DNA from: Paracoccaceae bacterium
GTDB lineage: Bacteria; Pseudomonadota; Alphaproteobacteria; Rhodobacterales; Rhodobacteraceae
Assembly: GCA_019429405.1 (NCBI GenBank)
Contig: JAHYIZ010000015.1
Coordinates: 1-60,130 of the forward strand
DNA length: 60,130 bases
Direction of reading: 5' to 3'
A model generated the notes under the pieces. The model was not told the DNA's origin, ran no database searches, and worked only from the letters and a program-made list of their open reading frames with translations. Shown one piece after another: positions 48,755-58,554 of this stretch. Position 1 is the first letter of the stretch, and every line of letters starts with the position of its first letter. The position numbers and the translations under genes are program-made.

Positions 48755-49552
48755 ATGCAACTGGATGATCTGAAACCTGAAAACCTGACGCTTGCGGTTG
48801 ATGGCGCGGGGGTGGCCACAGTGACGCTCAACCGCGCGGCCAAGCGCAACGCGCTTGATGCCGCCACCATCGAGGAACTGATCGAGGTTTTCAGCCTCGT
48901 TCCACGCGCGGGTGTGCGCGCGGTGGTGCTTGCCGCTGTGGGTGACCATTTCTGCGCCGGGCTTGATCTGGTCGAACATCACCGCGAAGACCGTTCTGCC
49001 GAAGCCTTTATGCATCTCTGCCTGCGCTGGCACGAGGCCTTCAACAAGATGGAATACGGCGGCGTGCCGATCATTGCGGCGCTCAAAGGTGCGGTGGTGG
49101 GCGGCGGGCTGGAGCTGGCCTCGGCGGCGCATATCAGGGTTGCCGACGCCTCGACCTATTTTGCCTTGCCCGAGGGCAGCAGGGGCCTTTTTACCGGCGG
49201 TGGTGCCACCATCCGGGTGGCGCGTCTGGTGGGGCAGGCGCGCTTGGTTGACATGATGCTGACCGGGCGCATTTACAAAGGCCCCGAGGCGGTGGCGGTT
49301 GGCCTCTGCCAATACCTTGTCGAGGGGTCGAGCATGGACAAGGCGCAGGCACTTGCGCAAGGCATCGCCGCCAACACGCCGCTTTCCAATTTTGCGATCT
49401 GTTCGGGCATCAGCCACATGCAGAACATGTCGGGGCTTGATGCTGCCTATGCCGAGGCGGTGCTGGCGGGCGTGGTCAACACCCAGCCCGCCGCGAGGGG
49501 CCGGCTTGCGGCTTTTGCCGATGGCACGGCGGCGCGGGTGCGCCCCGACTAG
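48755..49552 (+). CDS. Crotonase/enoyl-CoA hydratase family protein
   Basis: The protein has 265 residues. The oxyanion-hole segments are [11 protein letters not shown] at about 66-76 and [20 protein letters not shown] at about 110-129; the carboxylate of [10 protein letters not shown] at about 136-145 is in the second catalytic position. The substrate cannot be read from sequence: the family includes enoyl-CoA hydratases, isomerases and hydrolases. Its stop lies five bases from the convergent stop of rfbA, but functional connection to the polysaccharide genes is not expected. Confidence 0.88.
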   Translation: MQLDDLKPENLTLAVDGAGVATVTLNRAAKRNALDAATIEELIEVFSLVPRAGVRAVVLAAVGDHFCAGLDLVEHHREDRSAEAFMHLCLRWHEAFNKMEYGGVPIIAALKGAVVGGGLELASAAHIRVADASTYFALPEGSRGLFTGGGATIRVARLVGQARLVDMMLTGRIYKGPEAVAVGLCQYLVEGSSMDKAQALAQGIAANTPLSNFAICSGISHMQNMSGLDAAYAEAVLAGVVNTQPAARGRLAAFADGTAARVRPD

Positions 49553-49557
49553 GCGCG

Positions 49558-50444
<887 letters not shown>

Positions 50445-50448
<4 letters not shown>

Positions 50449-51296
50449 GGGGTGGTTCCTTTCAGGTCATCCAGAACCCGGCCAAGACTTGCGCGCCAGT
50501 CGGGGCGGGCAATGCTGAAGGCGCGCTCAAGCGTGCTGCAATCAAGCCGGGAATTGCCGGGGCGGCGTGCCTTTTGCGGGTAATCGGCGCCGTCGATATC
50601 TTGCACCGCGCAGGGCAGGCCCGCCTGCGCAAAGATTTCGCGCGCAAAATCGGCCCAGCTGACATCGGGGGCGCCGCTGAAATGGTAAACCCCGGCCAGC
50701 CCGCGCCGGGTTAGCAGCGCATGCGCCATTTGCAGACATGCGGCGGCGATATCCTTTGCCGCGGTCGGTCCGCCGATCTGGTCGGCAACCACGCGCACCG
50801 CCCCGCGCTCGGCGCCAAGCCGCAGCATCGTTTTCACGAAATTCCTTCCTTCAGCCGAGAACACCCATGAGGTGCGCAGAATGGCGCTGGTGCCGCCCGC
50901 CGCGCGCACCGCGCGTTCTCCTGCGAGCTTTGATCGTCCATAGGCCCCTAATGGTGCCACCGGGCCGTCAGGGCGCCAGGGGGCGGCGCCCGAACCGTCA
51001 AAGACGTAATCGGTCGAGATCTGAATGAACGGAATTTCGCGCTCTGCACAAGCCCGCGCCATCGCGCCGGGGGCGTCGCCGTTGACGACCGTGGCGGCGG
51101 CTTCGGCGTCTTCGGCACCGTCAACATCGGTCCATGCGGCGGCGTTGATGACGGCGCGCGGCGCAAAATCGCCGATCATGCGGGCGCAAGCCTCGGGGTC
51201 GGCAAGGTCAGCTTCGTCGCGACCCAGCGCGCGCACGCGGGCGCCGCGTCGCAGCGCGCTGGCCACTTGCCCGGTCTTGCCGAAAACCAGAATCAC
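50445..51296 (-). CDS. rfbD: dTDP-4-dehydrorhamnose reductase
   Basis: It is the last enzyme of dTDP-L-rhamnose synthesis. The protein has 283 residues of extended SDR type: N-terminal [32 protein letters not shown] and the catalytic YGRSKLAGE. The start is a GTG at 51294-51296 that overlaps the rfbB stop (GTGA); the longer frame to 51374 lies inside rfbB and lacks family similarity. The order follows C, B, D, A along the transcript. Confidence 0.95.
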
Positions 51297-52333
51297 CCCT
51301 GCACCCCCAACCGTGCGCCGACCCCGTCGCGCCTTTGCAACGCCTGCCACCACGGCGCGTTGTCGAGATACCACTGCACGGTGCGTTCCAGCCCCTGCTC
51401 CAATGTCACCTTGGGCCGCCAGCCCAGTTCGGTGCGAATGCGGGCAGGATTGATCGCGTAGCGCAGATCGTGGCCGGGCCGGTCGGCGACATGGCAGATC
51501 TGGTCGCCGTAGCGGCTGGCCTTTGGCCTTATGGAGTCGAGGATGGCACAGATACGGGTGACAATATCAATGTTGCGGGCTTCGCTCTGGCCGCCGATGG
51601 CGTAGCTGCGGTGGTTCTCGCCCCGTTGCAGCACACACATCAGCGCGTCAGCATGGTCTTCGACATAAAGCCAGTCGCGCACGTTTTGGCCCTGCCCGTA
51701 AACCGGGATCGGCGCGCCCGCCAGCGCGCGCAAGATCACCAGCGGAATCAGCTTCTCGGGAAACTGAAACGGCCCGTAGTTGTTTGAGCAATTGGACAGC
51801 ACATAGGGCAGCCCGTAGGTCTCGCCCCAGGCGCGCACCAGATGGTCCGAGGCCGCTTTGGATGCCGCATAGGGCGAGTTTGGCGCATAGGGCGAGGTTT
51901 CGCTAAACTGCCCGGTCGCGCCCAGCGAGCCGAAAACCTCATCGGTCGAGATATGATGAAAGCGAAATTGCGAAGGCTTGCCCTGCGCCGCCCAATAGGC
52001 CCGCGCCGCTTCCAGCAGCACGAAGGTGCCGCGCACGTTGGTATCAATGAAGGCGCCGGGCCCGTCGATCGACCGATCAACGTGCGTTTCAGCGGCCAGA
52101 TGCATCACCGCATCGGGGCGATGTATGGCGAACACGCCCGCCATTGCCTCGGCATCACGAATGTCGGCCTGCACAAACGCATAGCGCGGATGCCCGGCAA
52201 CACTGGCCACGTTATCCAGGCAGGCGGCGTAGGTCAGGCAATCGACATTGACGACCGCGTACCCGTCGGCAATCGCGCGGCGCACCACCGCTGACCCGAT
52301 AAAACCCGCACCGCCCGTGACCAGCACCTTCAT
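51293..52333 (-). CDS. rfbB: dTDP-glucose 4,6-dehydratase
   Basis: It forms dTDP-4-keto-6-deoxyglucose. The protein has 346 residues of extended SDR type: [13 protein letters not shown] at 6-18, [15 protein letters not shown] near 80, the catalytic [11 protein letters not shown] and [10 protein letters not shown], and [16 protein letters not shown]. It lies three bases downstream of rfbC and overlaps rfbD, so all four enzymes should be made together. Confidence 0.97.
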   Translation of the reverse strand: MKVLVTGGAGFIGSAVVRRAIADGYAVVNVDCLTYAACLDNVASVAGHPRYAFVQADIRDAEAMAGVFAIHRPDAVMHLAAETHVDRSIDGPGAFIDTNVRGTFVLLEAARAYWAAQGKPSQFRFHHISTDEVFGSLGATGQFSETSPYAPNSPYAASKAASDHLVRAWGETYGLPYVLSNCSNNYGPFQFPEKLIPLVILRALAGAPIPVYGQGQNVRDWLYVEDHADALMCVLQRGENHRSYAIGGQSEARNIDIVTRICAILDSIRPKASRYGDQICHVADRPGHDLRYAINPARIRTELGWRPKVTLEQGLERTVQWYLDNAPWWQALQRRDGVGARLGVQG

Positions 52334-52336
52334 GGC

Positions 52337-52900
52337 TCAGCCCTCATAGTCAAAGGGGCTTGACCAGTCGGTCAGCCGCGTTGCGCTGGCGTCCTTGGCC
52401 GAGAGAACGACCTGATCGGGTGCAATGCCCCAGTCGATGCCCAGATCGGGGTCAGCGAAATGCACGGCGCCGTCACAGTCGGGCGCATAGATATCGGTCG
52501 TCTTGTAAAGCACCAGCGTGCCCGGCACGCGCGTCACGAAGCCATGCAAGAAGCCCTTGGGGACGAGCAGCTGGCGGCCATTTTCAGCCGAAAGCTCGAC
52601 CCCCACCGATTTGCCATACATCGGTGACCCGACGCGCACATCGACCGCCACATCCCAGATGGCGCCAAGGCCGACCCGCACCAGTTTGTCTTGTGCATGC
52701 GGCGGCGCCTGATAGTGCAGCCCGCGCAGCGTGCCGGCGGCGAGGCTGACGGATTGGTTGTCCTGCACGAAATCCAGCTCGAGCCCGAGCCGGGCAAGCG
52801 CGGCACGGCTCCAGGTTTCGCAGAACTGCCCCCGCGCATCGCCGAAAACCCTCGGCGTCAGGAGCATGACGCCCGCAAGCGATGTGGGTTCCATTTCCAA
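52337..52900 (-). CDS. rfbC: dTDP-4-dehydrorhamnose 3,5-epimerase
   Basis: It epimerises the keto sugar at C3 and C5. The protein has 187 residues, a cupin fold with the catalytic histidine in TLRGLHYQAPPHAQDK at about 58-73 and LVPKGFLHGFVT near 112. It is the first gene of the leftward rfbCBDA operon, so the promoter must lie in the 440-bp region to its right. Confidence 0.97.
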   Translation of the reverse strand: MEMEPTSLAGVMLLTPRVFGDARGQFCETWSRAALARLGLELDFVQDNQSVSLAAGTLRGLHYQAPPHAQDKLVRVGLGAIWDVAVDVRVGSPMYGKSVGVELSAENGRQLLVPKGFLHGFVTRVPGTLVLYKTTDIYAPDCDGAVHFADPDLGIDWGIAPDQVVLSAKDASATRLTDWSSPFDYEG

Positions 52901-53340
52901 GAAAAGCGCCTCGCAGCCATCGGTTCAATGCAGCACCCGAATAACAAGCCCTGCGTGCGAAGTCACGCGCCGCGCGGCACGGGCACCGCCGCAGCCGATG
53001 TGAACACACGTTGCAAGGCCATTTTGCGCAGTGGCTCCTGAAGAGCCACTCGGTCACGAAAAGCCTGAATACGGCCAGGGACCGCCTTTTTACCTCCCCC
53101 CGCCTTGACACATCCGAGTGGAAATCAGCCCGGACGACCAACGCCAAAGAGCTGCGAAGCGAGGAGTTCCGCCGCCGGATCTGGCCCAGATCAATCAGCC
53201 CGGTGCGCTTGGCCGGCGAATTTCCACACCTTTTGAGACACGCCCTGAAGTTGACCGAGCAGAAAAAACTTGTTAACAAAATGTTAATAATTGCTCCGGC
53301 TGAAATTTGCGCCGCTGGTCGTTAACACGACGTGCGCTGA
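52901..53340. other. Divergent control region of the polysaccharide locus
   Basis: These 440 bases lie between the divergent rfbC and WecA-like genes. The open frames across it lack family character and a ribosome-binding site. An 8-bp hairpin (53030-53037 with 53043-53050) is present. From about 53255 to 53300 base composition shifts to AT-rich, unlike the rest of the window, and contains the CtrA-type box. Promoters for both directions are expected here, but I cannot place a -35/-10 pair with confidence. Confidence 0.6.
53273..53287 (+). promoter_or_regulatory. CtrA-type binding box (TTAA-N7-TTAA)
   Basis: TTAACAAAATGTTAA is a perfect TTAA-N7-TTAA, the full CtrA recognition sequence of alphaproteobacteria, and is also an inverted repeat (TTAAC/GTTAA). 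It lies about 54 bases before the GTG start of the WecA-like gene. A half-site, GTTAAC, occurs again near 53322. Cell-cycle or CtrA control of polysaccharide export is inferred. Confidence 0.55.
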
Positions 53341-54411
53341 GTGAGTTCCATCATGTTGATGATACTGACGACTTTTTGTTCGTTTGCATTCGCGATTGTT
53401 GCGCTTCGATTCGAAGAAAGCGTTGCCCGTGCGGTGCAGTCGCGCGGCGACGCAGGAGCAAGGCAATCGTCGCATGTAGGTGAGCCATTGCGGATTGGAG
53501 GGGTCGCGGCGATCACCGGCCTTGTGGTTGGTATTGCCCTGACCGAATGGACCGGACCAGATCACTTTGCGCCGCTCTGGCTGCTTTCAGCCGCACCCGT
53601 TTTGGTGGCAGGACTGACCGAAGACCTGGGTCGGGGCGTCTCGCCGCGTGGGCGCTTTGTCGCCGCGATCTTCTCCGCCGTTGCGGCCGTGTGGTTGCTA
53701 GGTGCTTGGGTGCCCCGAGGTAATTTCCCGGGGCTGGACTGGGCGATGTCCGCACCACTGGTGGCGATGGCGATGACGGTTGTCTTTTCGGCTGTGTTTT
53801 GTCACGCAGTCAACCTGATCGATGGCATGAATGGCCTTTCCTCCATCGTCGTCGTGTCTGCGGCTCTCGGCCTTGCCGCAATCGCCGCGCGCGCGTCGGA
53901 AGCAGACATCATGGCAGTGGCACTGCTGTTGGCCGCGGCGGCGACCGGTTTTTTCCTGGTCAACTGGCCTGTGGCGAGGATGTTCCTTGGCGACGCGGGC
54001 GCCTATGGAATGGGGCATCTGCTGGTCTGCCTCATGGTGCTGCTTGCGTGGCGGTCAACCGAGGTGGCGGTTCCGGCGCTGCTTCTGGTGCTGTTCTGGC
54101 CGATTGCCGATGTCATGCACACCGTCTTGCGCCGGGTGGCGGCCCACGTTTCGGTGCTGCAGCCTGACCGCATGCACCTGCACCAATTGATCCGCCGCGC
54201 TCTCGACATCATCTGGTTCGGCTACCGAGGGCGCAGCCGCTCAAACCCCCTGACGACGCTTTTGATGGTGCCCTTGATTTTGCCGCCGATTGCGGCTGGG
54301 GTGGCGCTGTGGAACAGACCTGTCGCGGCGTGGATCATGCTTGGTTCCTTCCTTGCAATGTTCGCGGCGACACATCCGCTGGTGGCCTGGATTGCGAGAA
54401 CGCGCCGGTGA
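53341..54411 (+). CDS. WecA/MraY-like polyprenyl-phosphate sugar-1-phosphate transferase
   Basis: It starts polysaccharide repeat units by loading a sugar-1-phosphate (often GlcNAc-1-P) onto undecaprenyl phosphate. The protein has 356 residues and about ten membrane segments. The family loops are VNLIDGMNGL at about 160-169, RMFLGDAGAYGMGHL at about 213-227 and the HxH-type PDRMHLHQLIRR near 276-287. The loop that usually begins with two aspartates reads TEDLGRG, so E94-D95 replaces DD. The start is a GTG at 53341 or an ATG at 53353; neither has a strong ribosome-binding site. It heads the rightward polysaccharide genes. Confidence 0.9.
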   Translation: MSSIMLMILTTFCSFAFAIVALRFEESVARAVQSRGDAGARQSSHVGEPLRIGGVAAITGLVVGIALTEWTGPDHFAPLWLLSAAPVLVAGLTEDLGRGVSPRGRFVAAIFSAVAAVWLLGAWVPRGNFPGLDWAMSAPLVAMAMTVVFSAVFCHAVNLIDGMNGLSSIVVVSAALGLAAIAARASEADIMAVALLLAAAATGFFLVNWPVARMFLGDAGAYGMGHLLVCLMVLLAWRSTEVAVPALLLVLFWPIADVMHTVLRRVAAHVSVLQPDRMHLHQLIRRALDIIWFGYRGRSRSNPLTTLLMVPLILPPIAAGVALWNRPVAAWIMLGSFLAMFAATHPLVAWIARTRR

Positions 54412-54700
54412 AAGCAGGGATACTCACACGCGATCGAGCCCATGGCGCAGCGACATGGCGCCACAGGCGGGCCGTGGTTTTTCTGCGGAAGTATAGCTTT
54501 TTGCGCCTGCTAACCGGGTGTTTACCTCAATGATTGATGGAACCGGCCTTCTGGCGAACAAAGACCGGGTCACCGTCAGGCGGCCAGAATCTTCTGGCCC
54601 CGCGGCAAATCTGCCTCTAGGCAGTGGTGCTATACCGCGCCGGTTGTGCCTCGTAGGGGCCACGCACCGCGCAGGGCGAGCAAGGTTGGGGGGCTGACAC

Positions 54701-55840
54701 ATGGCAAATGTCGAACCGGTTCAGGGCCGGATGGCGCAGGTGCGCCGTGCGCCGAGCAGCACTGCCGCCATTTCCGCTTTCGGCCGGTTTTTCGCGTTGC
54801 TCGCCTTTGCGGCGTTGCTGGTGGGATGTTCAGACGGCTATGTGCGCTTTCCGACTACCCCGGAAGGGCAGCAGGCGCTGGGCGACGATGTCGAAGTGAT
54901 CATCCTTGATGCGTCGAACATCGAAAGTTTTTCGCGACCGGCGCGCGGGCATCGGGCCTCGTCGCTGCCGACCGGTAACCAATGGAGCTATCTGGTCGGC
55001 CCAGGCGACGTTTTGTCGGTGATCGTGTTCAACCACCCCGAACTTACGTTACCTGCGGGGCCGCAACGCAGCGCCGAAGAAAGCGGCTTTCAGGTCAGCA
55101 GCAGCGGAAGCTTCAGCTATCCCTTTATCGGCAGCGTTCAGGCAGCAGGCGCCCAAATCGAGCAAATCCGGGGCGACATATTGCAACGTCTGGCGACCTA
55201 CATACCAGATCCACAGGTAGAGGTTCGGATTGCGGCATATAACTCGCAGGCGGTCGTTGTCTCGGGCGAGGTCCGGGCGCCAAACCGGCAGCCGCTTACG
55301 GCCATTCCGCTTTCCTTGATTGAGGCGATCAATGCCGCAGGCGGTTTCACCGCTCTAGCCGACCCGCGCACGGTGGCTGTGCAGCGTGACGGCCGTGTCT
55401 ACCATGTCGATGTGCAAGGGTTTCTTTCGGGCGGATTGCGCCAGAATAACCCTGTGCTGCGCAATGGCGATGTGGTCAGCGTGCCACGTTTGCGTTCCGA
55501 AGAAGCCTATCTCTTGGGCGAAATCGCCCGCCCCGACGTAATCGACCTGTCGCGCGAACCGATTACGCTGGTGCAGGCTGTAACCCGGCTTGGCGGCATG
55601 CAACAGATTCGCGCCGATACCCGCGGCGTGCTGGTGTTCCGCGCCAACGGGGCCAGAACGCGGGTGTTTCAGCTCGACACGTCAAACCCGGCGGGGTTGT
55701 TGCTGGGCACGCGGTTCGTGCTCGAACCCGGTGATGTGGTCTATGTGCTGCGCTCGCCGCTGCAGCGCTGGAACGACACTATTGTTCGTTTGCTTCCCAC
55801 TGTTCAGGCCGTTGGAGCGGTTGATTCAATCGGAAATTGA
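54701..55840 (+). CDS. Polysaccharide export lipoprotein (Wza/GumB type)
   Basis: It forms the outer-membrane export channel of Wzy-dependent capsule or exopolysaccharide. The protein has 379 residues. A hydrophobic signal at about 27-42 ends in the lipobox LLVGC with C43 as the lipidation site. The Poly_export domain follows (GPGDVLSVIVFNHPEL, RLATYIPDPQVEVRI), then SLBB-type repeats (VVVSGEVRAPNRQPL, AYLLGEIARPDVIDL). The N-terminal 26 residues before the hydrophobic core are long for a signal peptide, so the start could be M11. The 289-bp upstream gap contains no gene that I can support. Confidence 0.93.
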   Translation: MANVEPVQGRMAQVRRAPSSTAAISAFGRFFALLAFAALLVGCSDGYVRFPTTPEGQQALGDDVEVIILDASNIESFSRPARGHRASSLPTGNQWSYLVGPGDVLSVIVFNHPELTLPAGPQRSAEESGFQVSSSGSFSYPFIGSVQAAGAQIEQIRGDILQRLATYIPDPQVEVRIAAYNSQAVVVSGEVRAPNRQPLTAIPLSLIEAINAAGGFTALADPRTVAVQRDGRVYHVDVQGFLSGGLRQNNPVLRNGDVVSVPRLRSEEAYLLGEIARPDVIDLSREPITLVQAVTRLGGMQQIRADTRGVLVFRANGARTRVFQLDTSNPAGLLLGTRFVLEPGDVVYVLRSPLQRWNDTIVRLLPTVQAVGAVDSIGN

Positions 55841-55856
55841 CGCGGAGATTGGTTGT

Positions 55857-56315
55857 TTGTTTCATTCGGTTCTTGTCACTTGTGTCGGAAATATTTGCCG
55901 CTCGCCACTTGGCGAAAGGCTGCTTGCTGCGCGGCTCGCGGATCGGGGCTCTGCAATCACCGTTGCGTCGGCGGGCATAGCCGCGCTTGGCGGGCATGAC
56001 GCCGACGAGACCGCCAGCGCGGTCGCCGCGGAGCATGGCGTTTCGTTGGCGGGGCACATCGCCCGCCAGTTCACGCATGAGATCGGTCTGGCGCATGATC
56101 TGATTTTGGTCATGGAACCGGGGCACCGACGCGAGATCATCCGCACCGCCCCGGACTTGTCCGGCCGCGTGATGCTGTTCGATCACTGGCGCGGCGGCAC
56201 CGGGATTGCCGATCCCTATCAACGCTCGCGCGCCTTTCATGAAGAGGTGTTTACCCAGATCGATGCCGCCGCATCAGACTGGGCCGCCAGGCTTGCGCCG
56301 CAAGGAAGGGGCTGA
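55857..56315 (+). CDS. Low-molecular-weight protein-tyrosine phosphatase (Wzb-like)
   Basis: The P-loop VTCVGNICRSPLGE provides the CX5R active site, and the general-acid aspartate is in IADPYQRS. The size of about 152 residues is normal. It should dephosphorylate the neighbouring tyrosine kinase, the Wzb-Wzc cycle that drives capsule polymer length and export. No ATG or GTG lies near the domain start. A TTG at 55857 (giving FHSVLVTCVGN after Met) with GGAG at 55843-55846 is the best choice; a TTG at 55821 would overlap the export gene. It ends five bases before the kinase gene. Confidence 0.9.
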   Translation: MFHSVLVTCVGNICRSPLGERLLAARLADRGSAITVASAGIAALGGHDADETASAVAAEHGVSLAGHIARQFTHEIGLAHDLILVMEPGHRREIIRTAPDLSGRVMLFDHWRGGTGIADPYQRSRAFHEEVFTQIDAAASDWAARLAPQGRG

Positions 56316-56319
56316 CGCC

Positions 56320-58554
56320 ATGGACGGAAAACTGATGCCGAGCGCCAGAGTTCAGGCCAGCGGCGGGGGCGAGCAAAACCGCATGACCATGCCGCCCCCC
56401 GAAAATGACGACGAAATCGACATCGGCCAACTGATCGGCACGCTCTGGGCCGGCAAGACGCTGATTGTGCTTTGCATGGTCCTCGGGACTGCGGCCGCGG
56501 CGTTTTTTGTTGCAAATACCAGGCCGACGTTCCAGGCCGACGCGCTGCTGCAACTCGAAGAGCGTAGCGGCGCGCTCGCTTTGCCCTCGAGCCTTTCGGA
56601 TATGGTCGCCTCTGATCCGCGCAGCGTTACCGAAATCGAGATCCTGAATTCGCGGATGGTTCTGGGCCAGGCGGTTGCCGATCTCAACCTCGATTGGCGC
56701 GTTTCGCCCACGCTTGTGCCGCTGATCGGCACGATGATCGCCCGCTACGATCTGCCATTTGTCGATACGCTGCTGGCAGACAGATTTGCCCGTAAAGGCG
56801 ACCGCGTGCTGCTCGACCAACTCGTGGTGCCGCCGGGCTGGCTGAATCAAGATCTGTCGCTTGATGTTATCGACAGCCAGCATTTCAGACTGACCCTGCC
56901 AGACGGTCAGATGCTGGCAGGAACGGTCGGGCAGGCAAGCAGCCTGCCCGAGACCGGCTTTTCGCTGGCGGTATCGGAAATCGCGGCGCCAGCAGGGCGC
57001 AGCTTTGCTCTCACGCAGCTCGACGAAATTCGCGCGATTGCTGATCTGCGTGAACGCCTTTCGGTCAGTGAACGAGGCCGCGCCTCTGGGATATTGGAGG
57101 TCCGCCTGACCGGTGCAGACCGTCAGGGCAACGCGCGCGCCCTGAACGCGATCATCCAGGCCTATCTGCGCCAAAACGTCGCCCGCAGCGCCGCCGAGGC
57201 CGAAAGCAGCCTTGCATTCATCCGCCAGCAACTGCCGCAGGCCGAGCGCGACCTGCGCGCGGCAGAGGCCGCCCTGAACGCCTTTCGCCAGCAGCAGGTC
57301 ACCGTCGACCTGACGCTGGAGACCCAAGCCATTTTGGGCCAGATCACACGCATCGAGGGCGAGCTTGTCCAATTGCAGCGCCAGGAGGACGAGGTTGCCC
57401 AGCGCTATACCCCGGCGCACCCGGCCTATCGCCAGTTGCTCGACGAGCGCGCGCGGCTCGAGGTGCGTCTGGCGGACCTGCGCCTTCAGGTCGGCGCGCT
57501 GCCTGAAACGCAGCGCCAGATTCTGAACCTGAGCAGCGCTGTCGAACTGGCGCAGGGCATCTACACCGAGCTTCTGACCCGCGCCCAGGAGGTGGAAGTG
57601 CTGCGCGCCAGCACCATCGGCAACGTGCGCATCATCGACAGCGCTGCCTCCGCCACGCTGGCGGTGGCGCCGCGCAAGGCGCTGATCCTTGCGCTCGGGC
57701 TGGTTCTTGGGGCGATGGCGGGGGTTGCGCTGGTGCTGATCCGGGGCTGGATGCGCAGGGGTGTGCGCGATGCGTCGGAGCTTGAAAACCTCGGGCTGCC
57801 GGTTCTGGCAACGATCAATTACAACAAGGCCGCGGATTCGGGTGGAAAGCGGCAGGGCAAGCTGCCGATCTTCGCGCTTGAACAAAGCGCCGATCTCACG
57901 GTCGAGGCGCTGCGTTCTCTGCGCACCAGCCTGCACTTTGGCATGCTTGATGCGCGCACGCCGACGCTGACCGTCGCCTCGTCGCACCCCGGTGCCGGCA
58001 AGAGCTTTCTTTCCGTAAACCTTGCGATCGTTGCGGCACAGGCGGGGCAGCGCGTCTGCCTGATTGATGCCGACCTGCGCCGCGGCCAGCTCAGGCGCCA
58101 TTTTGACCTGGCCCGCAACCAGCCAGGCCTGAGCGAGGTTCTGGCGGGCGATCTGCGCATCGAAGAGGCCATCGTGCAGGGGCCGTTGGAGGGTCTGTTC
58201 TTTCTGCCCACCGGGCGCTACCCGCCTAACCCGTCGGAATTGCTGATGCGCAGCGAGCTTTCAAGGCTGATCGACTGGTGCGCACAGAATTACGATCTGA
58301 CGATTTTCGACAGCCCGCCTGCGCTGGCGGTCACCGATCCGGTGATATTGGGGCGCAACACAGGCTCGACAATTCTGGTGGTGAAGCACGACATCACCCC
58401 GCTTTCCGAGGTTGAGGCGGCGATAAAGACCTTCGCATCGGCGGGTGTGCGTATGTCGGGCGCTGTGCTCAACAGCTTCGACCCCAGAAAGGCGCACGGG
58501 GCATATGGGTATGGGTATGGGTATCGTTATGAATATAAGCAACGCAAGCAGTAG
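56320..58554 (+). CDS. Wzc-like polysaccharide co-polymerase with tyrosine autokinase
   Basis: The protein has 744 residues. Transmembrane 1 lies at about 47-66, a periplasmic Wzz domain with long coiled coil reaches about 450, transmembrane 2 lies at about 453-475, and a cytoplasmic BY-kinase follows. Walker A is HPGAGKSF (K561), Walker A' starts at D583 (IDADLRRG) and Walker B ends at D664 (TIFDSPPAL). The C-terminal 18 residues carry six tyrosines at alternating positions 729-739, the autophosphorylation cluster. It controls chain length and export with the lipoprotein and phosphatase encoded just upstream. The start at 56320 has AAGGAAGGGG; the longer frame overlaps the phosphatase. Confidence 0.95.
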   Translation: MDGKLMPSARVQASGGGEQNRMTMPPPENDDEIDIGQLIGTLWAGKTLIVLCMVLGTAAAAFFVANTRPTFQADALLQLEERSGALALPSSLSDMVASDPRSVTEIEILNSRMVLGQAVADLNLDWRVSPTLVPLIGTMIARYDLPFVDTLLADRFARKGDRVLLDQLVVPPGWLNQDLSLDVIDSQHFRLTLPDGQMLAGTVGQASSLPETGFSLAVSEIAAPAGRSFALTQLDEIRAIADLRERLSVSERGRASGILEVRLTGADRQGNARALNAIIQAYLRQNVARSAAEAESSLAFIRQQLPQAERDLRAAEAALNAFRQQQVTVDLTLETQAILGQITRIEGELVQLQRQEDEVAQRYTPAHPAYRQLLDERARLEVRLADLRLQVGALPETQRQILNLSSAVELAQGIYTELLTRAQEVEVLRASTIGNVRIIDSAASATLAVAPRKALILALGLVLGAMAGVALVLIRGWMRRGVRDASELENLGLPVLATINYNKAADSGGKRQGKLPIFALEQSADLTVEALRSLRTSLHFGMLDARTPTLTVASSHPGAGKSFLSVNLAIVAAQAGQRVCLIDADLRRGQLRRHFDLARNQPGLSEVLAGDLRIEEAIVQGPLEGLFFLPTGRYPPNPSELLMRSELSRLIDWCAQNYDLTIFDSPPALAVTDPVILGRNTGSTILVVKHDITPLSEVEAAIKTFASAGVRMSGAVLNSFDPRKAHGAYGYGYGYRYEYKQRKQ
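58504..58524 (+). repeat. TATGGG hexanucleotide repeat in the kinase tail
   Basis: Three full TATGGG units and a final TAT encode Y-G-Y-G-Y-G-Y of the kinase tail. In the other frame the same bases read ATG GGT three times and provide in-frame start codons for the overlapping methyltransferase gene. A change by whole units alters the tyrosine number and not the frame. Confidence 0.85.

Noticed and set aside
53011-53325. 104-codon open frame in the divergent polysaccharide spacer
   Set aside because: No ribosome-binding site, no recognisable domain, composition unlike neighbouring genes, and it covers the AT-rich region with the CtrA-type box. High GC gives many long random frames here.
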